Assembly (NCBI RefSeq): GCF_041928815.1
Contig: NZ_JBHFEI010000031.1
Location: 1-16,197 of the forward strand
Length of the DNA: 16,197 bases
DNA from: JBHFEI01 sp041928815
GTDB taxonomy: Bacteria > Pseudomonadota > Alphaproteobacteria > Rhizobiales > Rhizobiaceae
Reading direction: 5' to 3'
Made by a program: the position numbers and the translations under genes. The notes beneath the pieces were generated by a model. The model did not search any database, was not told the origin of the DNA, and saw only the letters and a list, made by a program, of their open reading frames with translations. Of the stretch, positions 1 through 6,459 are shown in pieces. Numbering within the stretch: the stretch's first letter is position 1; every line of letters begins with the position of its first letter.

Positions 1-77
1 CCGCCTTCACGCCAAAGGAATGCCGACACTATTTCGAGGCCGCAGGATATGACCCGGAATAAGTCGAATCTGCTCTA
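1..77 (+). repeat. Terminal inverted repeat: 3' end of an IS630-type element plus TA
   Basis: Positions 1-77 are the exact reverse complement of 16121-16197, and identity stops at position 78. The repeat holds the last 19 codons and stop of a transposase, a short tail, and a final TA at 76-77. TA is the target dinucleotide duplicated by IS630 elements, so the IS boundary is probably after position 75, with unique sequence beginning right after the TA. Confidence 0.9.
3..62 (+). CDS. IS630-type transposase, C-terminal fragment (partial, runs off the left edge)
   Basis: In frame from position 3 the sequence reads AFTPKECRHYFEAAGYDPE and then TAA. A C-terminus of the form F(K/T)PxECxxYFxxAGY is characteristic of one branch of IS630-family DDE transposases. 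Only 19 residues lie inside the window, and the catalytic domain is outside it. The family differs from the internal IS630 element at 368-1521, whose transposase ends in a different sequence. The same fragment occurs in inverted orientation at the right edge. Confidence 0.8.
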   Translation, partial: AFTPKECRHYFEAAGYDPE

Positions 78-367
78 GTGTTTATCTCCTCGGCAACTCG
101 GAACATTCCCATGGCATCAGCTATACATTGTTGAGCCTCAACGCCCATCGCGCCGGGATCATCGCGCAGTCGATCGCGCCGGCGATCGATATCGACGCGC
201 CTTCACTGATTGCGTCCTGACAAGGCTTGCCATTTTATGGAAGGGACGGACAGAAAGATGAGACCGGCTGCAGTTTGACCGGTTTTCGCTGTCTTTGAAG
301 CACCGGTTTGCTTGCTGCCACGGGGCGAAGCTGCTAGCGTCCGCTCATGTCTGTGGAGTTGCTTATA
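78..367. other. Gene-poor stretch between two IS elements, possible coding remnant
   Basis: I see no complete gene here. One + strand frame reads about 33 residues (including LLSLNAHRAGIIAQSIAP) before a TGA at about 220-222. It has no start of its own and could be the 3' end of a gene cut off by the IS on its left, but I do not recognise it. The remainder, up to the TA at 366-367 that borders the internal IS630 element, shows nothing I can name. Confidence 0.4.
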
Positions 368-383
368 CGCGGCCTCACTGATC
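368..383 (+). repeat. Left terminal inverted repeat of the IS630 element
   Basis: Sequence CGCGGCCTCACTGATC matches the inverted right end (CGCAGCCTCGCTGACC) at 13 of 16 positions. It overlaps the transposase stop codon at 382-384. Confidence 0.75.
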
Positions 384-936
384 AGAACCCATTGGTCCAT
401 TCTCTGCGTCCGATAGACATAATGCGCCATGGCTGGCTTTCGAGCTTTCGCCATTCATCACAGCAATGATCGACGATGTCGTCGAAGGATTTGAAGACCC
501 GGTTGGAGAGCCAGTTCTGGCGCATGAACTGCCAAAGGTTTTCGACGGGGTTGAGTTCCGGTGGCTTCGGCGGCAATGGCAGGATGGTGATATTGCCGGG
601 GACGACGAGAGTGTTGGACATGTGCCAGCCAGCTTGATCCATGATGAGGATAGCCTGCGCACCGTCATCGACATGGCGGGAGATTTCGGTCAGATGCTGG
701 GTCATTGCATATGTGTCACACCATGGCATGACCAGTGCCGCCGCTTTGCCGAGCTTCGGGCAGATTGCACCGAAGATATAGGCCGACCTTGTTCGCTGGT
801 CGTGCGGTGCTGCAGGCCGTGTTCCGCGCCGGGCCCAGCGGCGTGTGATCTTGTTCTTCTGCCCAACCCGGGCCTCATCCTGAAACCAAATCTCTATCCG
901 TTTTCCTTGGGCTGATCCGGCGACGATTTCTGCCAC
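382..936 (-). CDS. IS630-family transposase, orfB (DDE catalytic part)
   Basis: This frame carries the catalytic core. Counting from the internal ATG, D20 lies in IWFQDEARVGQKN, D100 in ILIMDQAGWH and E132 in ELNPVENLW, which is the complete DDE triad of IS630 transposases. The TRRWARRGTRP and LPPKPPELNPVE blocks are family hallmarks. The frame is open back to the slippery site at 951, where it reads SFPAAVAEIVAGS in continuity with orfA. The usual product is therefore the orfA-orfB fusion made by frameshifting, not a protein started at 936. The stop codon lies within the left terminal repeat. Confidence 0.88.
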   Translation of the reverse strand: MAEIVAGSAQGKRIEIWFQDEARVGQKNKITRRWARRGTRPAAPHDQRTRSAYIFGAICPKLGKAAALVMPWCDTYAMTQHLTEISRHVDDGAQAILIMDQAGWHMSNTLVVPGNITILPLPPKPPELNPVENLWQFMRQNWLSNRVFKSFDDIVDHCCDEWRKLESQPWRIMSIGRREWTNGF

Positions 937-1442
937 AGCGGCGGGGAAACTTTTTTAAAACTCTCAATGGCTTGAGGGGCCTGAGCGTAATGTTTGGGTC
1001 GGGCAGCCAGCTTGCGATAGCCCATAGCCCGCACTTCGCGGCTCAGCGTTTGCTCGCTTACCGAGACGCGGAACTCCTGCCAAATCCATTGCGCCAGATC
1101 GCACAGACGCCAACGGACGACACCGTCGAGATAGGGCGTCGGTCCACGCTCGATGGCCTGCGCCAGAGCCGCACGCTGCCGGTCGTCTAACCGAGACTGC
1201 TGGCCAGGAGCCTTGCCATTAACTAGGCCCTGAGGGCCGCGCTCTTTGAAACGTATCACCCAATCCCGAACGATCTGCAGCGTCACATTGCCGAGGCGGG
1301 CGGCATCTGAACGCGAACCTCCATCGTAGATCGACGCAAGTGCCAACAACCGTCGCACCTGATCTGCGTCCTTCGTCTGCCGCGCCAGACGCCGCAGGCC
1401 TTCTCCATCAAAATCTTCCCGTAACGATATCCCTGGGCGCAT
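894..1442 (-). CDS. IS630-family transposase, orfA (N-terminal DNA-binding part)
   Basis: This 182-residue frame is the N-terminal half of the transposase. Residues about 26-75 (LLALASIYDGGSRSDAARLG, then a stretch containing RDWVIRFKERGPQGL) have the helix-turn-helix form by which IS630 transposases bind their ends. A second helical region around 110-150 (YLDGVVRWRLCDLAQWI, SVSEQTLSREVRAMGYRKL) is also typical. The frame runs out shortly after the slippery sequence FKK. A full transposase requires a -1 shift into orfB, giving a fusion of about 353 residues, the usual family length. Unshifted, the product would be a DNA-binding fragment that could act as an inhibitor; that role is an inference. 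Confidence 0.85.
   Translation of the reverse strand: MRPGISLREDFDGEGLRRLARQTKDADQVRRLLALASIYDGGSRSDAARLGNVTLQIVRDWVIRFKERGPQGLVNGKAPGQQSRLDDRQRAALAQAIERGPTPYLDGVVRWRLCDLAQWIWQEFRVSVSEQTLSREVRAMGYRKLAARPKHYAQAPQAIESFKKVSPPLWQKSSPDQPKENG
950..960 (-). promoter_or_regulatory. Slippery site (A6G) for -1 frameshifting in the IS630 transposase
   Basis: The minus strand reads TTTTAAAAAAG here. Zero-frame codons are TTT AAA AAA GTT. Slipping back one base after the second AAA continues in the orfB frame as AGT TTC CCC and restores the expected FKKSFPA sequence of the family. Ribosomal -1 frameshifting or polymerase slippage on the A6 run would both work. A simple inactivating indel is less likely, because both frames are otherwise intact and the shift site is a homopolymer. 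Confidence 0.7.
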
Positions 1443-1505
1443 CGCAGACCTCCGATTTCCGCCAGAGATTCAGATTCATCGCCTCTTGGGAAGTCAAAGA
1501 GTCTA

Positions 1506-1521
1506 GGTCAGCGAGGCTGCG
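1506..1521 (-). repeat. Right terminal inverted repeat of the IS630 element
   Basis: Read inward on the minus strand this is CGCAGCCTCGCTGACC, pairing with 368-383 at 13 of 16 positions. TA follows at 1522-1523. The repeat lies about 63 bp upstream of the orfA start and probably overlaps the transposase promoter region. Confidence 0.75.
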
Positions 1522-1627
1522 TATCAGTTCCGCGTGGAAACCAACACCGCATACGTTGGTTTGCAGAATTTATAACTTGTCGAGTTGCAATTCGGCGCGG
1601 TTATTACAACTATAACGGGAATTGAAA

Positions 1628-1652
1628 TTCACATAACTCGGAAATATGTGAA
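1628..1652. promoter_or_regulatory. Operator-like inverted repeat TTCACATA-N9-TATGTGAA
   Basis: A perfect 8-bp inverted repeat with a 9-bp spacer, 17 bp between half-site centres, in an AT-rich gene-free stretch. This geometry suits a dimeric transcription factor. No regulator gene adjoins it, so the binding protein is unknown. It could also be the remnant of a promoter of a gene disrupted by the IS. Confidence 0.35.
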
Positions 1653-1821
1653 CATGTTATCGGCATGCCGAATACCGCGACAACGGCACCGGATCTCATA
1701 AACCCAATGCATTCAAATATTTGCACGATTGCTTTGGGGTGCCGCAGGTTCTAATCCGTTCAAGAGCTTTAGAAACGCATTAGAGGAAGTTGAACCAACC
1801 CGCCTCTCCGAAGGCGTACTC

Positions 1822-1849
1822 TTGAATTTTTCATCATTTCCTGTAAATT
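1822..1849 (+). promoter_or_regulatory. Possible promoter of the FitAB-type operon
   Basis: TTGAAT at 1822-1827 and TAAATT at 1844-1849 are separated by 16 bp, close to a sigma-70 arrangement. The -10 abuts a TTGATATCAA palindrome. Transcription would then start some 30 bp before the antitoxin ATG. This is motif matching only. Confidence 0.35.
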
Positions 1850-1886
1850 GATATCAACACCATCAAGCCTCTCGGTCTGATATCAA
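1848..1886 (+). promoter_or_regulatory. Paired TGATATCAA boxes, likely antitoxin operator
   Basis: TTGATATCAA (1848-1857) is a perfect 10-bp palindrome. TGATATCAA recurs at 1878-1886, its last base being the first base of the antitoxin start codon. The copies are 29-30 bp apart, roughly three helical turns. FitA-type ribbon-helix-helix antitoxins repress their own operons by binding such repeated sites, so autoregulation is the natural reading. Confidence 0.5.
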
Positions 1887-2140
1887 TGCCGGCAGTCACC
1901 ATTCGCAATCTCTCTGAAGAGACACATCGCGCCTTGCGGGTGCGCGCGGCTCATCACGGCCGTAGCACTGAAGCCGAGATCCGCGACATTCTTGAGGCTG
2001 CGGTTCGTCCGGACGAACGCGTAAAGCTTGGTTCGCTGTTGGCCGCCATGGGCCGTGACGCCGACCTTTCCAACAGTGACGTCGACAGCCTCCGGCAAAA
2101 TCGCGACCAAACGCCTGCCGAGCCGATGACGTTTGAATGA
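1886..2140 (+). CDS. fitA: FitA-type ribbon-helix-helix antitoxin
   Basis: An 84-residue protein. The N-terminal half (VTIRNLSEETHRALRVRAA, then HGRSTEAEIRDILEAAV) is a FitA-like ribbon-helix-helix DNA-binding domain: a short beta strand followed by two helices. The C-terminal tail (about 55-84) is the part that in this family wraps into the PIN toxin and blocks its active site. The stop overlaps the toxin start as ATGA, so translation is probably coupled. No clear Shine-Dalgarno precedes the ATG, and the operator box runs into the start codon. The assignment as antitoxin is firm from domain and neighbour; its binding site is inferred. Confidence 0.88.
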   Translation: MPAVTIRNLSEETHRALRVRAAHHGRSTEAEIRDILEAAVRPDERVKLGSLLAAMGRDADLSNSDVDSLRQNRDQTPAEPMTFE

Positions 2141-2556
2141 TCCTGCTGGACACCAATGTGATCTCCGAGCCATGGAAACCGGCTCCGGAACCCACCGTAG
2201 TCGCGTGGCTGGATGCCCAGACGGTCGAGACCCTGTTCATCTCTGCGATCACGATCGCCGAGCTTCGCTTCGGCATCGCGGCCATGCCGTCCGGAAAACG
2301 GCAGACGACGCTTCGGGATCGCCTTGAAGCAGATGTTCTACCTCTTTTCTCTGGACGTATTCTGCCTTTCGACCTTGCAACGTCGCTTGCCTATTCGAAC
2401 CTGATGGCACGCGCCAGACTGTCAGGAAAGGCGATCGGCAAGGCAGACGGCTACATTGCAGCCACGGCATTGGCCAATGGTTTCGCGGTCGCAACGCGCG
2501 ACGCAAGCCCGTTCGAAGCCGCAGGATTGAATGTGATCAATCCCTGGCCGCCATGA
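2137..2556 (+). CDS. fitB: FitB/VapC-type PIN-domain toxin (ribonuclease)
   Basis: A 139-residue single-domain PIN protein, the usual size for the family. The acidic residues that hold the catalytic metal are all visible: D5 in LLDTNVISE, E42 in TIAELRFGI, D104 in GKADGYIAA and D122 in ATRDASPF. PIN toxins of this type cut RNA, often tRNA or rRNA, and are held inactive by the cognate antitoxin, here the gene immediately upstream with which it overlaps by four bases. The target RNA cannot be told from sequence. The active site is intact, so the pair may be functional and help retain the surrounding DNA. Confidence 0.9.
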   Translation: MILLDTNVISEPWKPAPEPTVVAWLDAQTVETLFISAITIAELRFGIAAMPSGKRQTTLRDRLEADVLPLFSGRILPFDLATSLAYSNLMARARLSGKAIGKADGYIAATALANGFAVATRDASPFEAAGLNVINPWPP

Positions 2557-2652
2557 TCGTGGCATCCCCTTTACCAACTTCGATGTGCGCCAGTTCGCGG
2601 GTGGGGACAGAATATTGCGATCTCCGAACAATACAACCAACGACTTAGCTCG

Positions 2653-4743
2653 TTAGCGCAAATTGTCGCCATCATCGAGACCGGTGTTTGTTTCTCTCAT
2701 CTCATCCGCCCCGACCGCAATGTAGTAATCGGCATCTGGCCGTTTGTGGCTGACGAGCAGGAGCTGCGAGATCCGCTCGCCGAGGCTGCGCAGCACGTCT
2801 GCCGTTCTGTTGGACCGATTGCTATCCATCGAGGCATCGATCTCGTCGCCGATGAAGACGGAGAAGACGTTGTTGGTCAGCACTTGGCCGAGCCCGATGC
2901 GCAGCGCCAGGTTTGCGACGGCCTTGCCGGACCCGGAGAGCGTGTCGATCGCCTGGCCGTCGACGGTGATGTTGAAGGCCTCGTCGACGGTGACGGTCTG
3001 GCGGTCGCCGCCGGTCATGCGGGCGAGCAGCTGGCTTGCGACGCGGTTGAGGCTGGGGACGAGGAATTGCTTGATCTTCAGCCGCAGAAGCCGAAGGGCC
3101 TCGCGGACCTTCAGCCAGTCGCAGGTGTCGGCGCGGTAGCCGTCGACCTCTGCGACGATCCGGTCGAAGGTCGCGCGCTGCACCGTATAGGCGGCAAGCG
3201 CCTGCTCGTAGAGACGGGCCTGCTCCAGCCGGACGACCAGATCGTCGTAGCACTGCAGCTCGCCCTCGAGTTTGGTAAGGCTGGTTTGTTTCTGGTCTCG
3301 TTCAGCTTGCCAGGCGACGTACTCTGCCATCTGCGTTTCCCAGGCGGCACGCTGCGCCTCGTATCGCTGGCGCTGCCGCAGCAGGGCGGCATAGTCCGGC
3401 TCAGGCGCTGCCGGTGTCAGCGCCGCGATCTCCGACAGCAGGCGTTCACGCCGGTCGCGGTTGGCGAGGCCGATGCGGATGTCGGCGATCTCTGTGGAGC
3501 TCCAGCGGGTGACAGGTAGCGTGTCCGGAGCCCGGCTATGCATAGCGGTCCACTGATCGGCAACGCTGTTCCAGGCATCGAGGATGGCCTGCTGCCGCTC
3601 GATGTCGAGCTCGGAGACCGCTGGCGCCTGCTCAACTACGGTGCAGGTGGCAAGCACTGCGATCTCGCGCTCGAGGTCGGCGATGGCATCGCCGGCGATC
3701 GGCCAGCGATGCTGGCAGCTCGGGCATGTGTGTTCGCCTTTCGCCAGCAGGTCCGCCTTGCGGGTTTCGGCATGGCGAAGGGCGAGGCCATTGCGGTATC
3801 CAACCCATGCGACCGTGAGCCTGTCGATCTGATGCTGATCGAGCTGCGGGATGCTGTGGTGGGTGAGGAACTGGCAGCGGTCACGATACTGTCGCAGGCG
3901 CTCGAGCTGCAGTTCGGCATCGACCAGCTCAGCCTCAGTGACCTTGGGCACCTCCGGAATGCGGGCGAGCTCGGCGCCAAGCGCCTGGCGCTGCACCCGC
4001 CGTTCCGTCTGGACATCGAGCCGATGCTGGAGGGTGGCGCTGTCGAGGTCGATCGTCTCCACCGGTGCCACCGGCATGCGCACGATATTGGCCAGCCAGC
4101 CCCGCAGCCGGTCGGCCTCGGATCGGACGCAGTCGAGGGCCTGCTTCCGTTGCGCGAGGACGGCGCTCTGCTCGTAGCCCTCTGGCATGATCGGTGCGAT
4201 CGGCTCGCGGATGGATGCCGCCAGGCTATCGGCTGTGCGCTTCAGCGCGCTCGCCTCCTCGCCGGCGTTGCTTGCCATGTCGTCGAGGATGGAGACCCCG
4301 ATGATGCTATCGACGGCGCGCTGGCGCTCGGCCGGTCGCATCTCGCCGAGCTCGAGCAGCTGGTTCTGGTTGGCGGCACAGGCCATGTCGAAGACCGCCA
4401 GGCCGAAGCCGAGCGCCTGGACAATCTTCAGGCTGACCGGCCGGATGCCAACCGCGATCGGCTGGTCGTTCTCGTAGAGCATGGCCTTGCCGGCCGATCG
4501 CTGGACGCGAAGGTTCGCATCCTTCACCCGGAACGCCAGCTCCGCTTCCAGCGTGCGATAGTCGTCGGCCTGTCCACGCAAGGCGGCCGAGCCGAACAGG
4601 CAGAAGCGGATCATCTCGATGACGAGCGACTTGCCGCTTTCGTTCGCACCGACGATGGCACCAAAGCCGCGCTGGAACAGCACGGTCTCGTCAAAGCGGC
4701 GGCCGGTCGGGAAGGTGACGGAATAGGTGAGCTTTTGTAGCAT
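2653..4743 (-). CDS. Rad50/SbcC-like ATPase with zinc hook
   Basis: A 696-residue SMC-type ATPase. Walker A is GANESGKS (32-39), the Q-loop region is NQNQLLEL (about 125-132), the signature motif is LSGSGK (about 602-607), Walker B is SVFIGDEID (about 628-636) and the H-loop is LLLVSHK (about 661-667). The middle is charged helical sequence interrupted by CPSC at 340-343, a Rad50-type zinc hook. It is much shorter than chromosomal SbcC (about 1000 residues) and closer to phage gp46/D13-type subunits. I prefer the ATG at 4743 to the TTG at 4746 because GGAG lies five bases before it. The Mre11-like partner ends 20 bp upstream, so the two should form a nuclease-ATPase complex acting on DNA ends. 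Confidence 0.9.
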   Translation of the reverse strand: MLQKLTYSVTFPTGRRFDETVLFQRGFGAIVGANESGKSLVIEMIRFCLFGSAALRGQADDYRTLEAELAFRVKDANLRVQRSAGKAMLYENDQPIAVGIRPVSLKIVQALGFGLAVFDMACAANQNQLLELGEMRPAERQRAVDSIIGVSILDDMASNAGEEASALKRTADSLAASIREPIAPIMPEGYEQSAVLAQRKQALDCVRSEADRLRGWLANIVRMPVAPVETIDLDSATLQHRLDVQTERRVQRQALGAELARIPEVPKVTEAELVDAELQLERLRQYRDRCQFLTHHSIPQLDQHQIDRLTVAWVGYRNGLALRHAETRKADLLAKGEHTCPSCQHRWPIAGDAIADLEREIAVLATCTVVEQAPAVSELDIERQQAILDAWNSVADQWTAMHSRAPDTLPVTRWSSTEIADIRIGLANRDRRERLLSEIAALTPAAPEPDYAALLRQRQRYEAQRAAWETQMAEYVAWQAERDQKQTSLTKLEGELQCYDDLVVRLEQARLYEQALAAYTVQRATFDRIVAEVDGYRADTCDWLKVREALRLLRLKIKQFLVPSLNRVASQLLARMTGGDRQTVTVDEAFNITVDGQAIDTLSGSGKAVANLALRIGLGQVLTNNVFSVFIGDEIDASMDSNRSNRTADVLRSLGERISQLLLVSHKRPDADYYIAVGADEMRETNTGLDDGDNLR

Positions 4744-4763
4744 CAAGTCTCCATGAATGTGCG

Positions 4764-5735
4764 TCAGATACCGCCGCCCTGGGCGCTGCGCTGTGTCTGG
4801 TATCGGGTGAGACTGTCGGCGGTGCGGGCTGCCGAGACGCCGGCCTCGGCGAAAGCTTCGGAAAACAGTGTCTCCATGTCGAAGGCGCCAAGCGCGACTG
4901 TACCGATCTCACCATCCGGCGACGCCGTGCTGTCCCGCGCCAGGGTGAGCTGCAGGCAATCGATCTCACCGTCGAAGGGACCGACGATGCGGACGCATCG
5001 GTTGCGCAGGCTGGCTAACCGCCTGTCGCGGGTGTCGGACATCATCTCAGCCGGTGCGATGTCCGCAGCATTGAGCGTCACATAGAGATCGTCATTGCCT
5101 TCCTCGCCATGGGCATAGGGCTGCATCGAACCGACGACGATCACCTCGGTGCAGTCGCGCACCAGCCGGCGCGCCTTGTGATCGTGGCCGGTGTAGATCC
5201 GCTCGAACTGCAGTTTCGTCGGCACCTGGTTGTGATCGCCGAACTCAACATCGAAGTGCCCGAACAGCACACCAGACAGGCCCTTCAGTTTGTCCTTCGC
5301 CTGCCAGAGCGGATGCCAGGGGTAGAAGGTGAGACCGTCGCGCTTCACCACGTCGGTGACGACCAGGATGTTGGCGATATCGGCGACCAGGGCGGCGAAG
5401 ACGTCGAAGGCCGAGCAACGGGTGAGATCACGCGTCCAGTCGTGGTTGCCCTTAAGGATGACGAAGGTGGTCGCCGGCCGCTCGGCCGCTGCAGCCTTGT
5501 AAACGTCGGCGACATCGAGGATCAGATCAAAGGGAACGATCCATCGATCGAACAGATCGCCAAGGCAGATGTGATAATCGCAATCGTCCGATTGACGGAT
5601 GGACGCGACGAAGTCCTGCCAGACCGTCGCCTCGCGCTCGCCGCGCCGGTGCAGCGGCACGCCGTGGACGAAGCTGCGGCCGAGATGCGGGTCGCCGAGC
5701 AGGGTGATGCGCTGGCCGTGTTCGATGATGTCCAT
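4764..5735 (-). CDS. Mre11/SbcD-like metallophosphoesterase (DNA exonuclease subunit)
   Basis: A 323-residue calcineurin-like phosphoesterase with a complete motif set: GDPHLG (14-19), GDLFD (59-63), GNHDW (96-100), YPWHP (138-142), GHFD (159-162) and GHDH (183-186). These bind two Mn ions in Mre11-type nucleases. The stretch after the first motif (RSFVHGVPLHRRGERE) resembles phage Mre11-like proteins more than chromosomal SbcD, and the C-terminal part is short. The frame extends upstream to 5792, but that would overlap the preceding gene by over 50 bp. The ATG at 5735, just after that gene's stop, is the better start. The Rad50-like partner follows directly. Together they should process DNA double-strand ends. 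Confidence 0.88.
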   Translation of the reverse strand: MDIIEHGQRITLLGDPHLGRSFVHGVPLHRRGEREATVWQDFVASIRQSDDCDYHICLGDLFDRWIVPFDLILDVADVYKAAAAERPATTFVILKGNHDWTRDLTRCSAFDVFAALVADIANILVVTDVVKRDGLTFYPWHPLWQAKDKLKGLSGVLFGHFDVEFGDHNQVPTKLQFERIYTGHDHKARRLVRDCTEVIVVGSMQPYAHGEEGNDDLYVTLNAADIAPAEMMSDTRDRRLASLRNRCVRIVGPFDGEIDCLQLTLARDSTASPDGEIGTVALGAFDMETLFSEAFAEAGVSAARTADSLTRYQTQRSAQGGGI

Positions 5736-5739
5736 CTCC

Positions 5740-6459
5740 TCAATGCCTCGTTTCAGGCGTCGGCAGGGCCTCGACCGCCTCGACATTGGCAAACGTCGGC
5801 ACGCCCCAGTCGTTGACGCCGGTCTTCTGCTTCGCCTGGGTGCCGAGTGTCAGTCGGAGAACGGTTGTCGTCGGATCGATGCCGCGCCGGCGGATGTCCC
5901 GGATGAAACGCTCGAACCCGGTCCAGGCGGTGGTGGCGAGCGCCAGGCCGAGCCGGTCGCCCTCATGGGCAGCCATGGTCTTGCCGTCCTTGCCGACGAT
6001 GTCGCTGGCTGCCATGAACGGCAGTTCGGCCGAGCGGTACTCATAGGCGTTCGGATCGATCGCCTGTGCCTTCTGCAGGGAGGCCATCCACGACCCGCCC
6101 CGGGCGTCTGTCACCCTGTCGTAGCTCTTGTGATAGATGGCCTGGCCGTTCACCGTGTACTTGATCGCGTAATTGTAGGCGATCTCGCCCATGTCGAGAT
6201 AGACGTCGATCGCGTCGATCGGCCGGGTCCGGTCGCCGACGGTCAGGCCGTAGGGCGTTACCTTCAGCCAGTGATCGACGGCAACCCCGCCGGCCAGCAT
6301 GTCGTCGAGCCCGAGCGGCGGGCCTGCGGGCATCGGGGCGGCAACCGCGTTCTGGGCTGGCATCACCACTGGCATCCTCTGGTTGACGTTGTGATGGTGG
6401 ATCTCGGCGGCGGCGGCCTGTGCCCGGGCAATGGCGTCGGCGATGGTCGTGTTGCTCAT
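5740..6459 (-). CDS. Unknown 239-residue protein of the helicase-nuclease operon
   Basis: I do not recognise this family. The first 60 residues are Ala/Pro-rich and low in complexity (AIARAQAAAAEIHHHNVNQR). From about residue 64 the sequence looks like a folded mixed domain (LKVTPYGLTVGDRT, IDVYLDMGEIAYNYAIKY, ATTAWTGFERFIRDIRRRG). There is no signal peptide, membrane segment or nucleotide-binding motif. It starts in an ATGA overlap with the helicase stop, after AGGAG, and its stop lies four bases before the Mre11-like start. Sitting between a helicase and a nuclease, it could be a single-strand DNA-binding or mediator protein, but that is inferred from position only. Confidence 0.8.
   Translation of the reverse strand: MSNTTIADAIARAQAAAAEIHHHNVNQRMPVVMPAQNAVAAPMPAGPPLGLDDMLAGGVAVDHWLKVTPYGLTVGDRTRPIDAIDVYLDMGEIAYNYAIKYTVNGQAIYHKSYDRVTDARGGSWMASLQKAQAIDPNAYEYRSAELPFMAASDIVGKDGKTMAAHEGDRLGLALATTAWTGFERFIRDIRRRGIDPTTTVLRLTLGTQAKQKTGVNDWGVPTFANVEAVEALPTPETRH

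Larger units (their letters stand above)
368..1521 (-). mobile_element. Complete IS630-family insertion sequence, about 1154 bp
   Basis: The element carries a two-frame transposase read on the minus strand. Its imperfect terminal inverted repeats begin CGC(G/A)GCCTC(A/G)CTGA. A TA dinucleotide lies immediately outside each end (366-367 and 1522-1523), which is the expected target duplication for this family. Length, TA flanks and gene layout all fit IS630. Both reading frames appear undamaged and the three acidic catalytic residues are present, so the element may be active. I set the ends from the inverted repeats and have not compared them with a reference copy. Confidence 0.85.
1524..1885. 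other. Gene-free region with several palindromes
   Basis: About 360 bp without a supported gene. It contains three symmetric sequences: a hairpin AAACCAAC/GTTGGTTT (1538-1562), TTCACATA/TATGTGAA (1628-1652), and the 12-bp palindrome TCGGCATGCCGA (1660-1671). Composition is more AT-rich than its surroundings, especially 1560-1660. The 3' part holds the promoter of the downstream toxin-antitoxin pair. Confidence 0.6.

Noticed and set aside
203..454. Minus-strand frame of 83 codons crossing the left end of the IS630 element
   Set aside because: Its N-terminal part is an alternate frame of orfB and it runs through the IS boundary; at most an accidental fusion to a remnant outside the IS.
1538..1562. 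Hairpin AAACCAAC/GTTGGTTT as a terminator
   Set aside because: Low GC stem, nine-base loop and no T-run on either side; no gene ends just upstream.
3538..4740. Long + strand open frame (400 codons) over the Rad50-like gene
   Set aside because: It is the antisense shadow of a gene with all ATPase motifs; its translation has no domain-like pattern.
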